Position numbers and translations under genes: made by a program
In this document: piece after piece, positions 35,901 to 44,815 of the stretch
Position numbering within the stretch: position 1 is the stretch's first letter
Layout of the letters: each line of letters starts with the position of its first letter
The notes under the pieces: generated by a model
Seen by the model: only the letters and a program-made list of their open reading frames with translations
Told to the model about the DNA's origin: nothing
Databases searched by the model: none
Assembly (NCBI GenBank): GCA_910584365.1
Contig: CAJUAF010000006.1
Coordinates: forward strand, 85,197-149,196
Length of the DNA stretch: 64,000 nucleotides
From: an uncultured Muribaculaceae bacterium
Lineage (GTDB): Bacteria; Bacteroidota; Bacteroidia; Bacteroidales; Muribaculaceae
Direction: 5' to 3'

Positions 35901-36827
35901 ATGGATATAATCAAGGTAAACCACGTTTCAAAACGTTTCACCAATCATGTAGCCCTGGATGATGTCTCCCTGGCGATTCCCGAGGGCTCGATATACGGGC
36001 TGCTCGGTCCCAACGGAGCCGGCAAGACAACGCTCATCCGCATCATCAACCATATCACCGCCCCCGACAGCGGTTCCGTAGAATTCATGGGACACCCGCT
36101 GACGGCTTCGGATGTCGTCAACATAGGCTACCTGCCCGAGGAACGCGGCCTCTACAAGAAGATGAAAGTCGGCGACCAGGCCCTTTTCTTCGCCAGGCTG
36201 AAAGGTCTCAGCACAAAAGAGGCAACGGCCGAACTCCGCAAATGGTTCGACCGCTTCGGCATTTCCGACTGGTGGAACCGTAAGGTCGAGGAACTTTCCA
36301 AGGGAATGGCCCAGAAAATCCAGTTTATCGTCACCGTACTCCACCGCCCCAAGCTCCTCATCTTCGACGAACCCTTCTCGGGCTTCGACCCCATCAACGC
36401 CGAATTGCTCAAAAACGAAATTCTCCGTCTGCGCGACCAGGGGGCCACAGTGATTTTCTCGACTCACAACATGGAGAGCGTCGAAACCCTCTGCGACGAC
36501 ATAACCCTCATAAACCGTTCCCACAATATCCTGTCGGGGAACGTCAACGAAATCCGCACACGCATGGGACAGGGGCTCTACCGCCTCTCTTTCGAGGGGA
36601 ATCCCGACACACTGCTGGCTGCCCTGGGGGACAGCGTGGTAGAACACTCCTTCGAAACCGAGGTTAATTCTCCCGTCACCAGCGCACGACTCAGGCTGCG
36701 GCCCGAAATACCCCTGCGCCAGACCATCTCGCGGGCCAACGAGGCGGTGGAACTGGTAAGTTTCGACCGCGCCCTCCCCTCCATGAACGAAATCTTCATA
36801 AGCACCGTAAAGAATAACGAAAAATGA
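35901..36827 (+). CDS. ABC transporter ATP-binding protein (NatA-like)
   Basis: A 308-residue ABC ATPase with Walker A GPNGAGKTT (about 35-43), Q-loop region, signature LSKGMAQKI, Walker B LIFDEPFSGFD and H-loop FSTHNMES. The LSKGM form of the signature and the C-terminal extension of 80 residues (DUF4162-like, about 225-305) are typical of ATPases of the ABC-2 export type such as NatA and YhaQ. Its stop codon overlaps the permease start (ATGA), showing translational coupling. Confidence 0.92.
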   Translation: MDIIKVNHVSKRFTNHVALDDVSLAIPEGSIYGLLGPNGAGKTTLIRIINHITAPDSGSVEFMGHPLTASDVVNIGYLPEERGLYKKMKVGDQALFFARLKGLSTKEATAELRKWFDRFGISDWWNRKVEELSKGMAQKIQFIVTVLHRPKLLIFDEPFSGFDPINAELLKNEILRLRDQGATVIFSTHNMESVETLCDDITLINRSHNILSGNVNEIRTRMGQGLYRLSFEGNPDTLLAALGDSVVEHSFETEVNSPVTSARLRLRPEIPLRQTISRANEAVELVSFDRALPSMNEIFISTVKNNEK

Positions 36828-38140
36828 ACAATAATCTCGGCATAATAATCCGGCGCGAATTTATGGAGCGCGTCGGCAAAAAAAGTTTTATCATCACCAC
36901 GCTGCTGATGCCGCTGCTGATGCTTCTGATGATGGCGCTTCCGGCCCTGATAGCCATATTCTCGACCCCCTCCGACAAGACTATCGCTGTCATAGACGAC
37001 AGCGGCATAATAATGCCCGTGCTGAAACAGGCTGGCATCGAACATCTTACTTTCGTCGAGGCCACCGCGCCGAAGGATTCCTGCATAGCCTCGGAAAGCT
37101 ATTACGGACTTCTGACGATTCCCGCCGACATCGTCGACAACCCCTCCTCGGCCACTTTCTTCATCCATGAAGGAGGGTCAGTCGAGACCGAGAGTTCCCT
37201 GCGCTCGCTGATTAAAGACGCCGTGCGCGACCAGCGGATGCAGGCCTACGAAATCGACAACCTCCAGCAGATTCTCGACGAAACCAACGTTGAAGTAACC
37301 CTCCAGACCATCCGCGTCGACGAGACCGGCCAGGGGGAAGCCACCTCCTCGGCCCTGTCGTTCGGCATCGGACTGTTCATGACCTTTATCCTTTATATGT
37401 TCCTGTTAATGTACGGCCAGCTTGTGATGACCTCCATAATCGAAGAGAAAAACAACCGCGTCCTCGAGCTTGTAGTCTCCTCCGTCAGGCCCGTCCACCT
37501 GATGCTCGGCAAGATTTTCGGCGTGGGCCTGGTCGCTGTCCTCCAGATAATCATCTGGGGTGTGCTTCTCTGCGTGATGTCGGCTTTCGTGCTTCCCGTG
37601 CTGCTCCCCGCCGGGGTCGGCGACCAGGTAGCGATGTTCAACGCCGGCACTCTCCCCTCCGGTGGCGACACCCTCGACCCCGAACTGCTCAACGCCATCT
37701 CGCTGTTCAGCTCGGCCGCATATATCGCCAAGCTCTTCGGCTATATCCTGATATTCCTGATCGGCGGTTTCCTGTTCTACGCCTCGATTTTCGCCGCCAT
37801 CGGCTCGGCCGTGGACAATATCCAGGACGCTTCCCAGCTGACCTCCTTCGCCGTGATCCCCATCGTCATCGGACTCGTCATCGGACTCACCGCCGGAGAA
37901 GACCCCAACTCGTCGCTGGCGTTCTGGACCTCGGTAATCCCCTTTACCTCCCCGATGGTGATGCTCATGAGAGTGCCTTTCGGAATCCCCTCGTGGGAAA
38001 CATGGCTGGCCGTCGGCGTCCTTTACCTGTCGTTCCTCGTAATGGTCTGGATTGCGGCAAAAATCTACCGCATCGGCATCTTCATGTACGGCAAAAAGCC
38101 CACCGTGCGCGACCTCATCCGCTGGGCGCGCTATAAATAA
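36824..38140 (+). CDS. ABC-2 type transporter permease (NatB-like)
   Basis: A 438-residue inner-membrane protein. One N-terminal helix (about 20-46) is followed by a large extracytoplasmic domain (about 47-175), then five to six helices (about 180-430) with the ABC-2 signature EEKNNRVLELVVSSVRPVHLMLGKI. This layout matches the NatB/YhaP family of sodium or drug export permeases. With the ATPase encoded four bases before, it forms an exporter; the substrate is not predictable. The next gene downstream is a separate ribosomal operon with its own promoter. Confidence 0.88.
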   Translation: MNNNLGIIIRREFMERVGKKSFIITTLLMPLLMLLMMALPALIAIFSTPSDKTIAVIDDSGIIMPVLKQAGIEHLTFVEATAPKDSCIASESYYGLLTIPADIVDNPSSATFFIHEGGSVETESSLRSLIKDAVRDQRMQAYEIDNLQQILDETNVEVTLQTIRVDETGQGEATSSALSFGIGLFMTFILYMFLLMYGQLVMTSIIEEKNNRVLELVVSSVRPVHLMLGKIFGVGLVAVLQIIIWGVLLCVMSAFVLPVLLPAGVGDQVAMFNAGTLPSGGDTLDPELLNAISLFSSAAYIAKLFGYILIFLIGGFLFYASIFAAIGSAVDNIQDASQLTSFAVIPIVIGLVIGLTAGEDPNSSLAFWTSVIPFTSPMVMLMRVPFGIPSWETWLAVGVLYLSFLVMVWIAAKIYRIGIFMYGKKPTVRDLIRWARYK

Positions 38141-38170
38141 AGAGGTGATTTAAAAGTTTTTGCCGAAAAA

Positions 38171-38202
38171 TTTGCCCATCCCGAAAAAAATTGCTTACTT
38201 TG
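38171..38202 (+). promoter_or_regulatory. Promoter of the rpmB-rpmG ribosomal operon
   Basis: TTTG (38171-38174), a 20-base spacer and TTACTTTG (38195-38202; T replaces A in the second position of the -7 consensus). The leader before rpmB is about 115 bases, which could hold autoregulatory structure, but no clear ribosomal-protein operator is recognisable. Confidence 0.55.
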
Positions 38203-38322
38203 CACTCTGTTTTGTGGCTCCTCCTTGAAAGCCGACGGAAAGATGCAGCCGGAAGCGATATGAGAACTGAGATGGCGGCCACCCAACTTCGTATTAATCA
38301 AAGAAATCTCACTTTAACAGCC

Positions 38323-38580
38323 ATGTCAAAGATTTGTCAGATTACAGGCAAAAAAGCGATTACAGGAAATAACGTATCGCACTCGAAGCGCCACACCAAG
38401 CGTCGCTTCAATGTGAACCTCTTCAACCGCAAGTTTTACTGGGTGGAACAGGACGTATGGGTTCTCCTGACCGTCTCCGCCGCCGGCCTCCGCAACATCA
38501 ACAAGATGGGCCTCGACGCCGCCATCAAGCAGGCTATCGAAAAGGGTTATATCACTGAAATCAAAACATTAGACGTCTAA
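38323..38580 (+). CDS. rpmB: 50S ribosomal protein bL28
   Basis: An 85-residue basic protein from ATG 38323 (MSKICQITGKKAITGNNVSHSKRHTK is the family start, split here for brevity). It includes RRFNVNLFNRKFYW and a C-terminal half with LLTVSAAGLRNINKMGLDAAIKQA. It carries a single Cys, so the zinc-binding Cys pairs of the zinc form are missing. The frame is open upstream to 38191, but the leader up to 38322 contains the promoter start region and does not look coding. It is followed by rpmG after six bases. Confidence 0.95.
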   Translation: MSKICQITGKKAITGNNVSHSKRHTKRRFNVNLFNRKFYWVEQDVWVLLTVSAAGLRNINKMGLDAAIKQAIEKGYITEIKTLDV

Positions 38581-38586
38581 ACTACA

Positions 38587-38775
38587 ATGGCAAAGAAAGC
38601 TAAAGGAAATCGCGTACAGGTAATCCTGGAATGCACCGAACATAAGGCAAGCGGTATGCCCGGCACTTCCCGCTACATCACCACCAAGAACCGCAAGAAC
38701 ACCACCGAGCGTCTCGAGCTGAAGAAATACAACCCCATCCTCAAGCGCGTCACCGTTCACAAGGAAATCAAATAA
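38587..38775 (+). CDS. rpmG: 50S ribosomal protein bL33
   Basis: A 62-residue protein (MAKKAKGNRVQVILECTEHK onward), family-typical throughout with GTSRYITTKNRKNT and LELKKYNPILKRVT. Only one Cys is present, so this is the zinc-free form of bL33. It sits six bases after rpmB and 29 bases before the DUF4295 gene in the conserved Bacteroidota order rpmB-rpmG-DUF4295. Confidence 0.96.
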   Translation: MAKKAKGNRVQVILECTEHKASGMPGTSRYITTKNRKNTTERLELKKYNPILKRVTVHKEIK

Positions 38776-38804
38776 TCCACTAACATCCTCAATACCTACC
38801 AGAT

Positions 38805-38954
38805 ATGGCAAAGAAAACCGTTGCGTCGCTGCAGAAAGGCGAAGGCCGTACCTACTCCAAGGTTATCAAAATGGTGAAGTCACCCAAAACCGGTGCCTAT
38901 ACTTTCCAGGAGCAGATGGTCCCCAACGACGCTGTACAGAGCATCCTGAAATAA
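38805..38954 (+). CDS. DUF4295 small ribosome-associated protein
   Basis: A 49-residue basic protein, short enough to be missed by gene callers: MAKKTVASLQKGEGRTYSKV, then KMVKSPKTGAYTFQEQMVP and a C-terminus VQSILK. It matches DUF4295, which in Bacteroidota always follows rpmB and rpmG. From memory, a Flavobacterium ribosome structure identified this family as a phylum-specific large-subunit protein (bL38); I state that as recalled knowledge, not checked. The stop is at 38952-38954 and a terminator hairpin follows. Confidence 0.92.
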   Translation: MAKKTVASLQKGEGRTYSKVIKMVKSPKTGAYTFQEQMVPNDAVQSILK

Positions 38955-39041
38955 ATCTCCCCCGCATTTCCCTCAAAGGATTATTCCCGGGACCCCCGAT
39001 ACCGGAACTTCGCGCGGCCAGGCGCCGATGCGACCCCCGGA

Positions 39042-39091
39042 AGCAACCTGCCCGTTCCACCCCCGTGGAATCCGCAGGTTGCTCCCGTTTT
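39042..39091 (+). terminator. Terminator of the rpmB-rpmG-DUF4295 operon
   Basis: A long interrupted stem: AGCAACCTGC (39042-39051) pairs with GCAGGTTGCT (39074-39083), and inside it TTCCAC pairs with GTGGAA (39055-39060 / 39065-39070); CCCGTTTT follows. Confidence 0.75.
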
Positions 39092-39190
39092 CAGGGATTT
39101 CCATCCCGTAAAACATATATGCGAACTCGAATCCCATCAACAGTTTTTCATCAAATTTCAGCACGAATTCAAACAGGAAAGACAAAAACA

Positions 39191-39222
39191 CTTGATTTTC
39201 AAGGCCAGGTTGATTAACTTTG
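39191..39222 (+). promoter_or_regulatory. Promoter of the acidic unknown protein
   Basis: CTTG (39191-39194), a 20-base spacer and TAACTTTG (39215-39222), with transcript start about 35 bases before ATG 39264. The strong consensus suggests high expression (inference). Confidence 0.65.
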
Positions 39223-39263
39223 CAACATCAACAACAAAAACCAACAATTAAACAACCTGCATA

Positions 39264-39854
39264 ATGGAAACTTTAAACAACCCCATGACGGCTCAGCCCG
39301 AAAACAACGCCGCAAGAACTCCCGCCACTCCCCGGAAAGAGAAAGAAGCCGGTTTCAGCACCGCAGCCAAAGTCGGTGTAGGAGCAGCCGCCGGTGTCGC
39401 CGCCGGTATCGGAGCCAAAATAGCCGCCGACAACATTCCGGTCAACGATCCCGATGAACTCAACGGCAAAGTAATCGTCGACGCGGCCGAAGACGGTGCC
39501 CAGGGATTAAACCATACCCCCGCCCACACTCCGGCCCACCACACTCCCGTCAGCCCTGTGGAAGAGGAAGAACCCTTTGACGTCAACGAAATCAAACTCG
39601 AGATCGAACCCGAACCGACCGTCCCCACCGAAATCAGCCCCATCACCGACGAGATCGAAGAAGTCACCCCCGATGACATCATCGTGGAACCCGAAATAGA
39701 CGACATCCTCATCGATGATCCGCGCGGAGAAGTGTACGTCTACGACGACGATCCCACGGACGGTATGCCCGAATACATCCCCGACGAAGATATCGCACCT
39801 TTCGACGATGACCTCGCCATTGAAGACCCCGACGTAATCGAAGATCTCATCTGA
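39264..39854 (+). CDS. Acidic protein with a glycine-zipper-like segment, unknown
   Basis: A 196-residue protein with no signal peptide. Residues 31-55 (STAAKVGVGAAAGVAAGIGA, then KIAADNI) form a Gly/Ala-rich amphipathic or membrane-inserting segment of glycine-zipper type. A histidine/proline patch follows (HTPAHTPAHHTP, about 92-103), and the last 95 residues are extremely acidic and rich in Ile, Pro, Asp and Glu (for example DDDPTDGMPEYIPDEDI). I recognise no family. The acidic repeat-like tail resembles a disordered or calcium/cation-binding segment. A good promoter lies upstream, and a Sel1-repeat gene follows 131 bases downstream. Confidence 0.65.
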   Translation: METLNNPMTAQPENNAARTPATPRKEKEAGFSTAAKVGVGAAAGVAAGIGAKIAADNIPVNDPDELNGKVIVDAAEDGAQGLNHTPAHTPAHHTPVSPVEEEEPFDVNEIKLEIEPEPTVPTEISPITDEIEEVTPDDIIVEPEIDDILIDDPRGEVYVYDDDPTDGMPEYIPDEDIAPFDDDLAIEDPDVIEDLI

Positions 39855-39985
39855 TACTGCCGGACTCCGGCATCTCTTTCCGCCGCCTGCGGCCCCGGTG
39901 TATATAGCCCGTAGAGCGATTTTCTCTCCCCTCCGACCGGAAACATCCCCCCTCAATTTCCAAATCATCCTCAAATCAGACATCA

Positions 39986-41530
39986 ATGAAAAAAGCAATA
40001 ACGGCCTGTATGTTCGCCCTGGCGGCCCTGGCAACCCCTGCATCGCTCTCGGCAAAGCAGACCCTCGAAGAAGCCACAGACTCCATCAAAACTATCTACA
40101 AGAACGCCCAGGGAGGCGACGCCTCGGCCCAGAACATCGTCGGAATGTGGTATTACAACGGACGTCATGTCGATCAGGACTACAAACTGGCCGCGAAATG
40201 GTGGAGCCGGGCCGCAAAGGCCGAAGACGCACAGGCCATCGGAAACCTCGGACTGTGCTATCAGACAGGCCACGGCGTTGACCGCGACTCGCTCCGCGCC
40301 ACCGGGCTCTACAACCGCTCCATCAGGGAAGGCAACACCGAACTCCTCAAGCGTATGGCCGCATCCGCCGACAAAGGGAACGTCTTTTCCCAGGTCTACA
40401 TGGCTCTCTGCTATCAGAAAGGAATCGGAGTGAAGAAAGACATCTACAAGGCCTCCTCTTATTTCGAGATGGCCGCTAAGAAAGGCTCCGTCGACGCCTG
40501 CCGTGAACTTGGTCTCCTGCTGCTGAACAACAAGCAGAACACCGATGCTTTCGGTTACTTCAAGACTGCCGCTCAGAAAGGCGACATCCCCTCCACGTTC
40601 TATTACGGCCGTATGCTGGCGGAAGGGAAAGGAACCAAACAGGACGCCACCCTCGGCATGATTCAGATGCAGAAAGCCGCCGAGGCCGGATTCGCCGCCG
40701 CACAGCTCTACCTGGGACGCGCCTACTACGAAGGGAACGGCGTGCGCAAAGACCCCTCGCAGGGATACCAGTGGATGCTCAAGGCCGCCCGTCAGAACAA
40801 CTCCAACGCCCAGTTCCAGATCGCCGAGAAACTCGTGGCCGGCGACGGATGTCAGCTCGACTACAATCTCGCCACCGCATGGTTCGGCAAGGCGGTGGCC
40901 AACAACCACGGCAAAGCCTTCAAAAAGCTCTTCGAGACCGGAGGCGCCCTGGCCGGCTCCCCCTATCTGACCTACCTCCAGGCCCGTAAGGCTATCGCCA
41001 CCGACAATTTCGAGACCGCTCTCAAAAAGAGCAAGGATCTCCAGAAGTCCAAGACCGAGGCTATCGCCCAGACCGGCAAGACCCTCGAAGGGATCATCCT
41101 CTGCAACAAGGACTACGCCAAGCGCGACCTGAAAAAGGGTGTGAAAATGCTCGAAAAATGCGTAGCCACCGGCAACGCCACCGCCGAATATGTACTCGGT
41201 GCCATGTATGACGCCGGCAAGCAGGTGGAACGCGACCAGAACAAAGCCGTCGACCTTATCAGCGCCTCAGCCAAAGCGGGCAACCCCCTGGCAATCTCCT
41301 ACCTGGGCGATATGTACTTCGAGGGACGCGGCGTACAGCAGGACTACGAAAAGGCCATCCAGTGCTACAACGACGCCAGCGTACTGATGACCGAGACCGC
41401 CGCCAAACATCTGGCAGCCTGCTATGAAAACGGTTACGGAGGCCTCGAAGCAGACCAGAAGAAGGCTTCCCATATTCTCAAAGGCAAATACGGCTCTAAC
41501 CTCGAAGCGCTCGTAGACCTTCTCCCGTAA
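39986..41530 (+). CDS. Exported Sel1-like repeat (SLR) protein
   Basis: A 514-residue protein with signal peptide MKKAITACMFALAALATPASLSA, then about ten Sel1-like/TPR repeats covering the rest. They are visible as recurring A-x-x-x-L-G-x-x-[YF]-x-x-G-x-G-[VT]-x-x-[DN] units (NLGLCYQTGHGVDRD, YLGRAYYEGNGVRKD, YLGDMYFEGRGVQQD, and others). Such superhelices bind other proteins and scaffold complexes in the periplasm. There is no catalytic motif. A terminator follows at 41564, so it is the end of its transcript. Confidence 0.9.
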   Translation: MKKAITACMFALAALATPASLSAKQTLEEATDSIKTIYKNAQGGDASAQNIVGMWYYNGRHVDQDYKLAAKWWSRAAKAEDAQAIGNLGLCYQTGHGVDRDSLRATGLYNRSIREGNTELLKRMAASADKGNVFSQVYMALCYQKGIGVKKDIYKASSYFEMAAKKGSVDACRELGLLLLNNKQNTDAFGYFKTAAQKGDIPSTFYYGRMLAEGKGTKQDATLGMIQMQKAAEAGFAAAQLYLGRAYYEGNGVRKDPSQGYQWMLKAARQNNSNAQFQIAEKLVAGDGCQLDYNLATAWFGKAVANNHGKAFKKLFETGGALAGSPYLTYLQARKAIATDNFETALKKSKDLQKSKTEAIAQTGKTLEGIILCNKDYAKRDLKKGVKMLEKCVATGNATAEYVLGAMYDAGKQVERDQNKAVDLISASAKAGNPLAISYLGDMYFEGRGVQQDYEKAIQCYNDASVLMTETAAKHLAACYENGYGGLEADQKKASHILKGKYGSNLEALVDLLP

Positions 41531-41563
41531 GCGGTTTCGCCTGAAAACAACGACAACCTATGT

Positions 41564-41606
41564 CGAGGCGGTGTGCCAGAATTCCGGCCCACCGCCTCGT
41601 CTTTTC
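41564..41606 (+). terminator. Terminator after the Sel1-repeat gene
   Basis: The 9-bp stem CGAGGCGGT/ACCGCCTCG (41564-41572 / 41591-41599) with an inner GCC/GGC pair is followed by TCTTTTCG. Confidence 0.8.
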
Positions 41607-41699
41607 GTCCGGATATACAGACATCGATGGCGCGGGAGGGACACCGGACACCGGTGCCACCTGTGACGCCGAAAAAAATTAATAAAAATGCAGCCAATA

Positions 41700-41731
41700 T
41701 TTGGGTATGACGGAGTTTTAAGCTATTTTTG
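41700..41731 (+). promoter_or_regulatory. Promoter of sppA
   Basis: TTTG (41700-41703), a 20-base spacer and TATTTTTG (41724-41731). The leader before ATG 41879 is about 140 bases. The rest of the 348-base gap holds only the preceding terminator and no gene. Confidence 0.7.
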
Positions 41732-41878
41732 TAGATGAATTTCGCGAAAGAGAAGTCTTTTGCGGGAAAATCGTATGCATAATCCGGACATCTCCCTGAT
41801 TAGCAATGACTTGAATTCAAGCGGCAACTTTTATGCGTCTCCCGACGTCTAAAAGAGAGTAAACCATTATACTGCACT

Positions 41879-43648
41879 ATGCTTAAGAATTTTTTCATCT
41901 CCATGCTCGGCACCATCGCCGGCTTCTGGATTTCGCTGATGCTCCTGGTGCTTGTAGGAGTAGCTGTTGCCGTAGGCTCCATCGCCTCCGCGTTTGTCAA
42001 TTCCGAAACCACGGTGAAAGTCGAGAAAGGCTCCGTACTGGTAATCAATCTCGACTCCATGATAGAGGAGCGCGCCTCGACCCGCGGTCTGCAGCAGATT
42101 CTCAATGACAGCCCCGACACGCAGACCCTGGTCAACCTGGTCCGCGCCATCAACACCGCCAAAGATGATGACCGCATCGAGGGCATCTATCTCAAATGTA
42201 ACGGTTCGGCATCCGGATTCGCTACCCGCCAGGCACTTCTGAACGCTCTGATGGATTTCAAGGAATCCAAGAAATGGATTCTGGCTTACTCCGACGCCTA
42301 TTCCCAGGGGGAATATTACCTGGCCTCCTGCGCCGACTATCTGTACCTCAATCCGGTGGGAGCTGTCGACATCCAGGGCCTTACGACCTCCATCCCGTTC
42401 TTTAAAGGGCTGATGGACAAAGTCGGTGTACAGATGCAGGTCTTCAAGGTCGGCACGTACAAGAGCGCCGTCGAGCCCTACATTCTTGACAACATGAGCG
42501 ACGCCAACCGCGAGATGACCCAGCATTTCCTCAACAACCTGTGGGGGAACCTGACGTCGGCCATCGCCGAGAACCGCGGAGTCTCCGTAGCCAAAGTAAA
42601 CCAGTGGGCCGATTCGGTCATCGGTTTCGACGATGCCACGACCCTGGTGGACCTAAAAGTGGTAGACGCCCTGAAATACACCGACGAAGTAAAAGAGGAA
42701 CTCATGGGGCTGACCGGCGCCAAGAAGGATGAAGATCTCCGTCTCATCAACTACGCGGACTATAACTCCGAAGCCAAAGCTCCCCACGAAAAGGATGAGG
42801 ACAACAAGATTGCAGTATATTATGCCTGCGGCGACATCACCGATAACGGTACCGTAGGAATTACCGCCGAAAAGATGGTTCCCGAAATCCTGGAACTCGC
42901 CGAGGACGACGACATCAACGCTCTTGTCCTGCGCGTCAACTCGCCGGGCGGCTCCGCTTTCGCCTCCGAGCAGATATGGCACGCTCTGGAGGTATTTAAG
43001 TCGAAAGGCAAGATTCTTTACGTCTCGATGGGCGATTACGCCGCGTCAGGCGGTTACTATATCTCCTGCGGAGCCGACAAGATTTATGCCGAACCGATGA
43101 CCCTGACCGGCTCCATCGGCATTTTCGGCATGATTCCCTGTGCCAAAGGTCTGATCACCGACAAACTCGGTGTGAATTTCGGCACGGTTTCCACCAATGC
43201 CAACGGAGGTTTCCCCTCATTGGTAGAACCGCTCACCCCCTTCCAGGCCCGGAAAATCCAGGGATCCGTCAACCGGGGATATGAGCTGTTCACCTCCCGC
43301 TGCGCCGAAGGCCGTCACATCTCCCAGGATTCCATCAAGGCCATCGCAGAAGGCCGCGTCTGGGACGGAGCGACAGCAAAGAAGCTCGGCCTGGTCGACG
43401 AACTCGGCGGTCTGCAGGACGCCGTGGATGCCCTTGCCAGGAAACTGAACTATAAGAAATATCAGATTGTCACTTACCCCGAAGTGGAGAAATCCTTCTG
43501 GGACGTAATCGCCGAGATGCCGATAAAGATGAAGGCCAACGCCCTTCGCGAGGAACTCGGAGCATATTATCCGGTCTACATGGAACTCAAGCGCCTCGAG
43601 ACCCTCGAACCGGTCCAGGCCCGCATGATTCCCCTGGCCATCAACTGA
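41879..43648 (+). CDS. sppA: Signal peptide peptidase SppA, 67K type
   Basis: A 589-residue membrane-anchored serine protease with one N-terminal membrane span (about 7-40) and two tandem SppA/ClpP-like domains. The catalytic dyad is split as in the E. coli protein: Lys195 in FKVGTYKSAVEPY of the first domain and Ser390 in DYAASGGYYIS of the second. LRVNSPGGSAFASE (oxyanion region) and TGSIGIFG are also present. It degrades leftover signal peptides in the inner membrane. The length equals the 67K form. It is the first of a co-directional run with lpxK, punA and thiL, but hairpins lie between genes. Confidence 0.95.
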   Translation: MLKNFFISMLGTIAGFWISLMLLVLVGVAVAVGSIASAFVNSETTVKVEKGSVLVINLDSMIEERASTRGLQQILNDSPDTQTLVNLVRAINTAKDDDRIEGIYLKCNGSASGFATRQALLNALMDFKESKKWILAYSDAYSQGEYYLASCADYLYLNPVGAVDIQGLTTSIPFFKGLMDKVGVQMQVFKVGTYKSAVEPYILDNMSDANREMTQHFLNNLWGNLTSAIAENRGVSVAKVNQWADSVIGFDDATTLVDLKVVDALKYTDEVKEELMGLTGAKKDEDLRLINYADYNSEAKAPHEKDEDNKIAVYYACGDITDNGTVGITAEKMVPEILELAEDDDINALVLRVNSPGGSAFASEQIWHALEVFKSKGKILYVSMGDYAASGGYYISCGADKIYAEPMTLTGSIGIFGMIPCAKGLITDKLGVNFGTVSTNANGGFPSLVEPLTPFQARKIQGSVNRGYELFTSRCAEGRHISQDSIKAIAEGRVWDGATAKKLGLVDELGGLQDAVDALARKLNYKKYQIVTYPEVEKSFWDVIAEMPIKMKANALREELGAYYPVYMELKRLETLEPVQARMIPLAIN

Positions 43649-43660
43649 CACTAATCCGTC

Positions 43661-43692
43661 ATTCCCCGGGAAGTCTGTTTCCCGGGGAATGA
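43661..43692 (+). repeat. Perfect inverted repeat between sppA and lpxK
   Basis: A 13-bp perfect stem (43661-43673 / 43680-43692, CATTCCCCGGGAA with its complement, loop of 6). No U-tract follows on the plus strand, so it may be a mRNA processing or stabilising hairpin rather than a terminator. Confidence 0.55.
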
Positions 43693-43726
43693 AAACTCCA
43701 GAAAATAAGCTAACCCCGTTACAAAA

Positions 43727-44815
43727 TTGGCAAGAAACCGTATAATCTCCAACCTGATTCTGCTCCCCCTGTCGAAGCTCTACGGCCTGGGGGTAGGGAT
43801 GCGCAACCTGATGTTCAAGTGGCACATCCTGAAGCAGCGCACCTTTGACGTGCCTGTGGTTGTGGTGGGGAATCTTGCCGTCGGCGGAACGGGGAAGACT
43901 CCCCACGTGGAGTATATCGTCGACCTGCTGAAGTTCAAATACCATATCGGCGTGGTTTCCCGCGGCTACAAGCGCAAGACAAAAGGTTTCGTGCTGGCCA
44001 CCCGCCGCTCCACCCCCCTGGATATCGGCGACGAGCCTTACCAGATTTACCAGAAATTCAGCCGCGACATCTCCGTGGCCGTCTGCGAGGACCGGTGCGC
44101 CGGAATCGAGGAACTCCTGAGAATAGACCCCAAAATCAATCTCATCATCCTCGACGACGCTTTCCAGCACCGCTATGTCAAGCCGACAGTCTCGATAGTC
44201 CTCACCGACTTCAATGCGCCCGCTTTCGAGGACTCCCTCCTCCCCTACGGTCGCCTGCGCGAGCCCATGAGCGCCATATACCGGGCCGACATGGTAGTCA
44301 TCACCAAGTGTCCCCCCCGCCTGAAAGCCATTGAATACAGGATCTGCAAGAACTCCCTGAAGCTCTTCCCCTACCAGGGCCTTTTCTTCTCCTCCATCGA
44401 GTATGCGCCGCTGGAACCCCTCTTCCCCGACGAGGCTCCCCGCCCCCCTTACCTTAGCTGGCTGACCGACGCAGACTCCATCCTGGCAGTTCCCGGCATC
44501 GCCAACCCCAAGCCGTTCATCCGCTATCTGAAAAGTTTCCACGCCCTTGTGAAAGTCAGACAGTATCCCGACCACCACAATTTCACCCGCCGCGACCTGG
44601 AGAATATCCTGCGGCGCTTCAACGAGATGGAAGGGGAAAGGAAACTCCTGATCACTACGGAGAAAGATGCCGTGCGCCTGCTCAACAACCCCTATTTCCC
44701 CCAGGAACTGAAGGAATACGCCTACTATGTCCCTGTCAAAGTGAAATTCGACCCGCACAACATAGAGACTTTCGACGAAGAACTTCAGAAGCTCCTTATC
44801 GATTCAGACAAATAA
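43727..44815 (+). CDS. lpxK: Tetraacyldisaccharide 4'-kinase
   Basis: A 362-residue inner-membrane P-loop kinase that phosphorylates the lipid A disaccharide precursor at the 4' position. The start is a TTG at 43727: the next in-frame ATG (43799) would remove the LLPLSKLYGLGVGMRN helix that all Bacteroidales LpxK proteins have, and a stop codon at 43706 limits other choices. Key motifs are VGNLAVGGTGKTPHVEY (P-loop), VVSRGYKRKTKGF, the catalytic Asp region GDEPYQIYQKF, and LDDAFQHRYVKP. All appear intact. The protein is somewhat longer than E. coli LpxK, as is usual in this phylum. Confidence 0.94.
   Translation: MARNRIISNLILLPLSKLYGLGVGMRNLMFKWHILKQRTFDVPVVVVGNLAVGGTGKTPHVEYIVDLLKFKYHIGVVSRGYKRKTKGFVLATRRSTPLDIGDEPYQIYQKFSRDISVAVCEDRCAGIEELLRIDPKINLIILDDAFQHRYVKPTVSIVLTDFNAPAFEDSLLPYGRLREPMSAIYRADMVVITKCPPRLKAIEYRICKNSLKLFPYQGLFFSSIEYAPLEPLFPDEAPRPPYLSWLTDADSILAVPGIANPKPFIRYLKSFHALVKVRQYPDHHNFTRRDLENILRRFNEMEGERKLLITTEKDAVRLLNNPYFPQELKEYAYYVPVKVKFDPHNIETFDEELQKLLIDSDK

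Noticed and set aside
39986..41530. Repeats in the Sel1 gene considered as a DNA repeat or CRISPR-like array
   Set aside because: The periodicity is at protein level (36-residue Sel1 units) with diverged DNA; no spacer-repeat pattern. No CRISPR array or insertion sequence was seen anywhere in the window.
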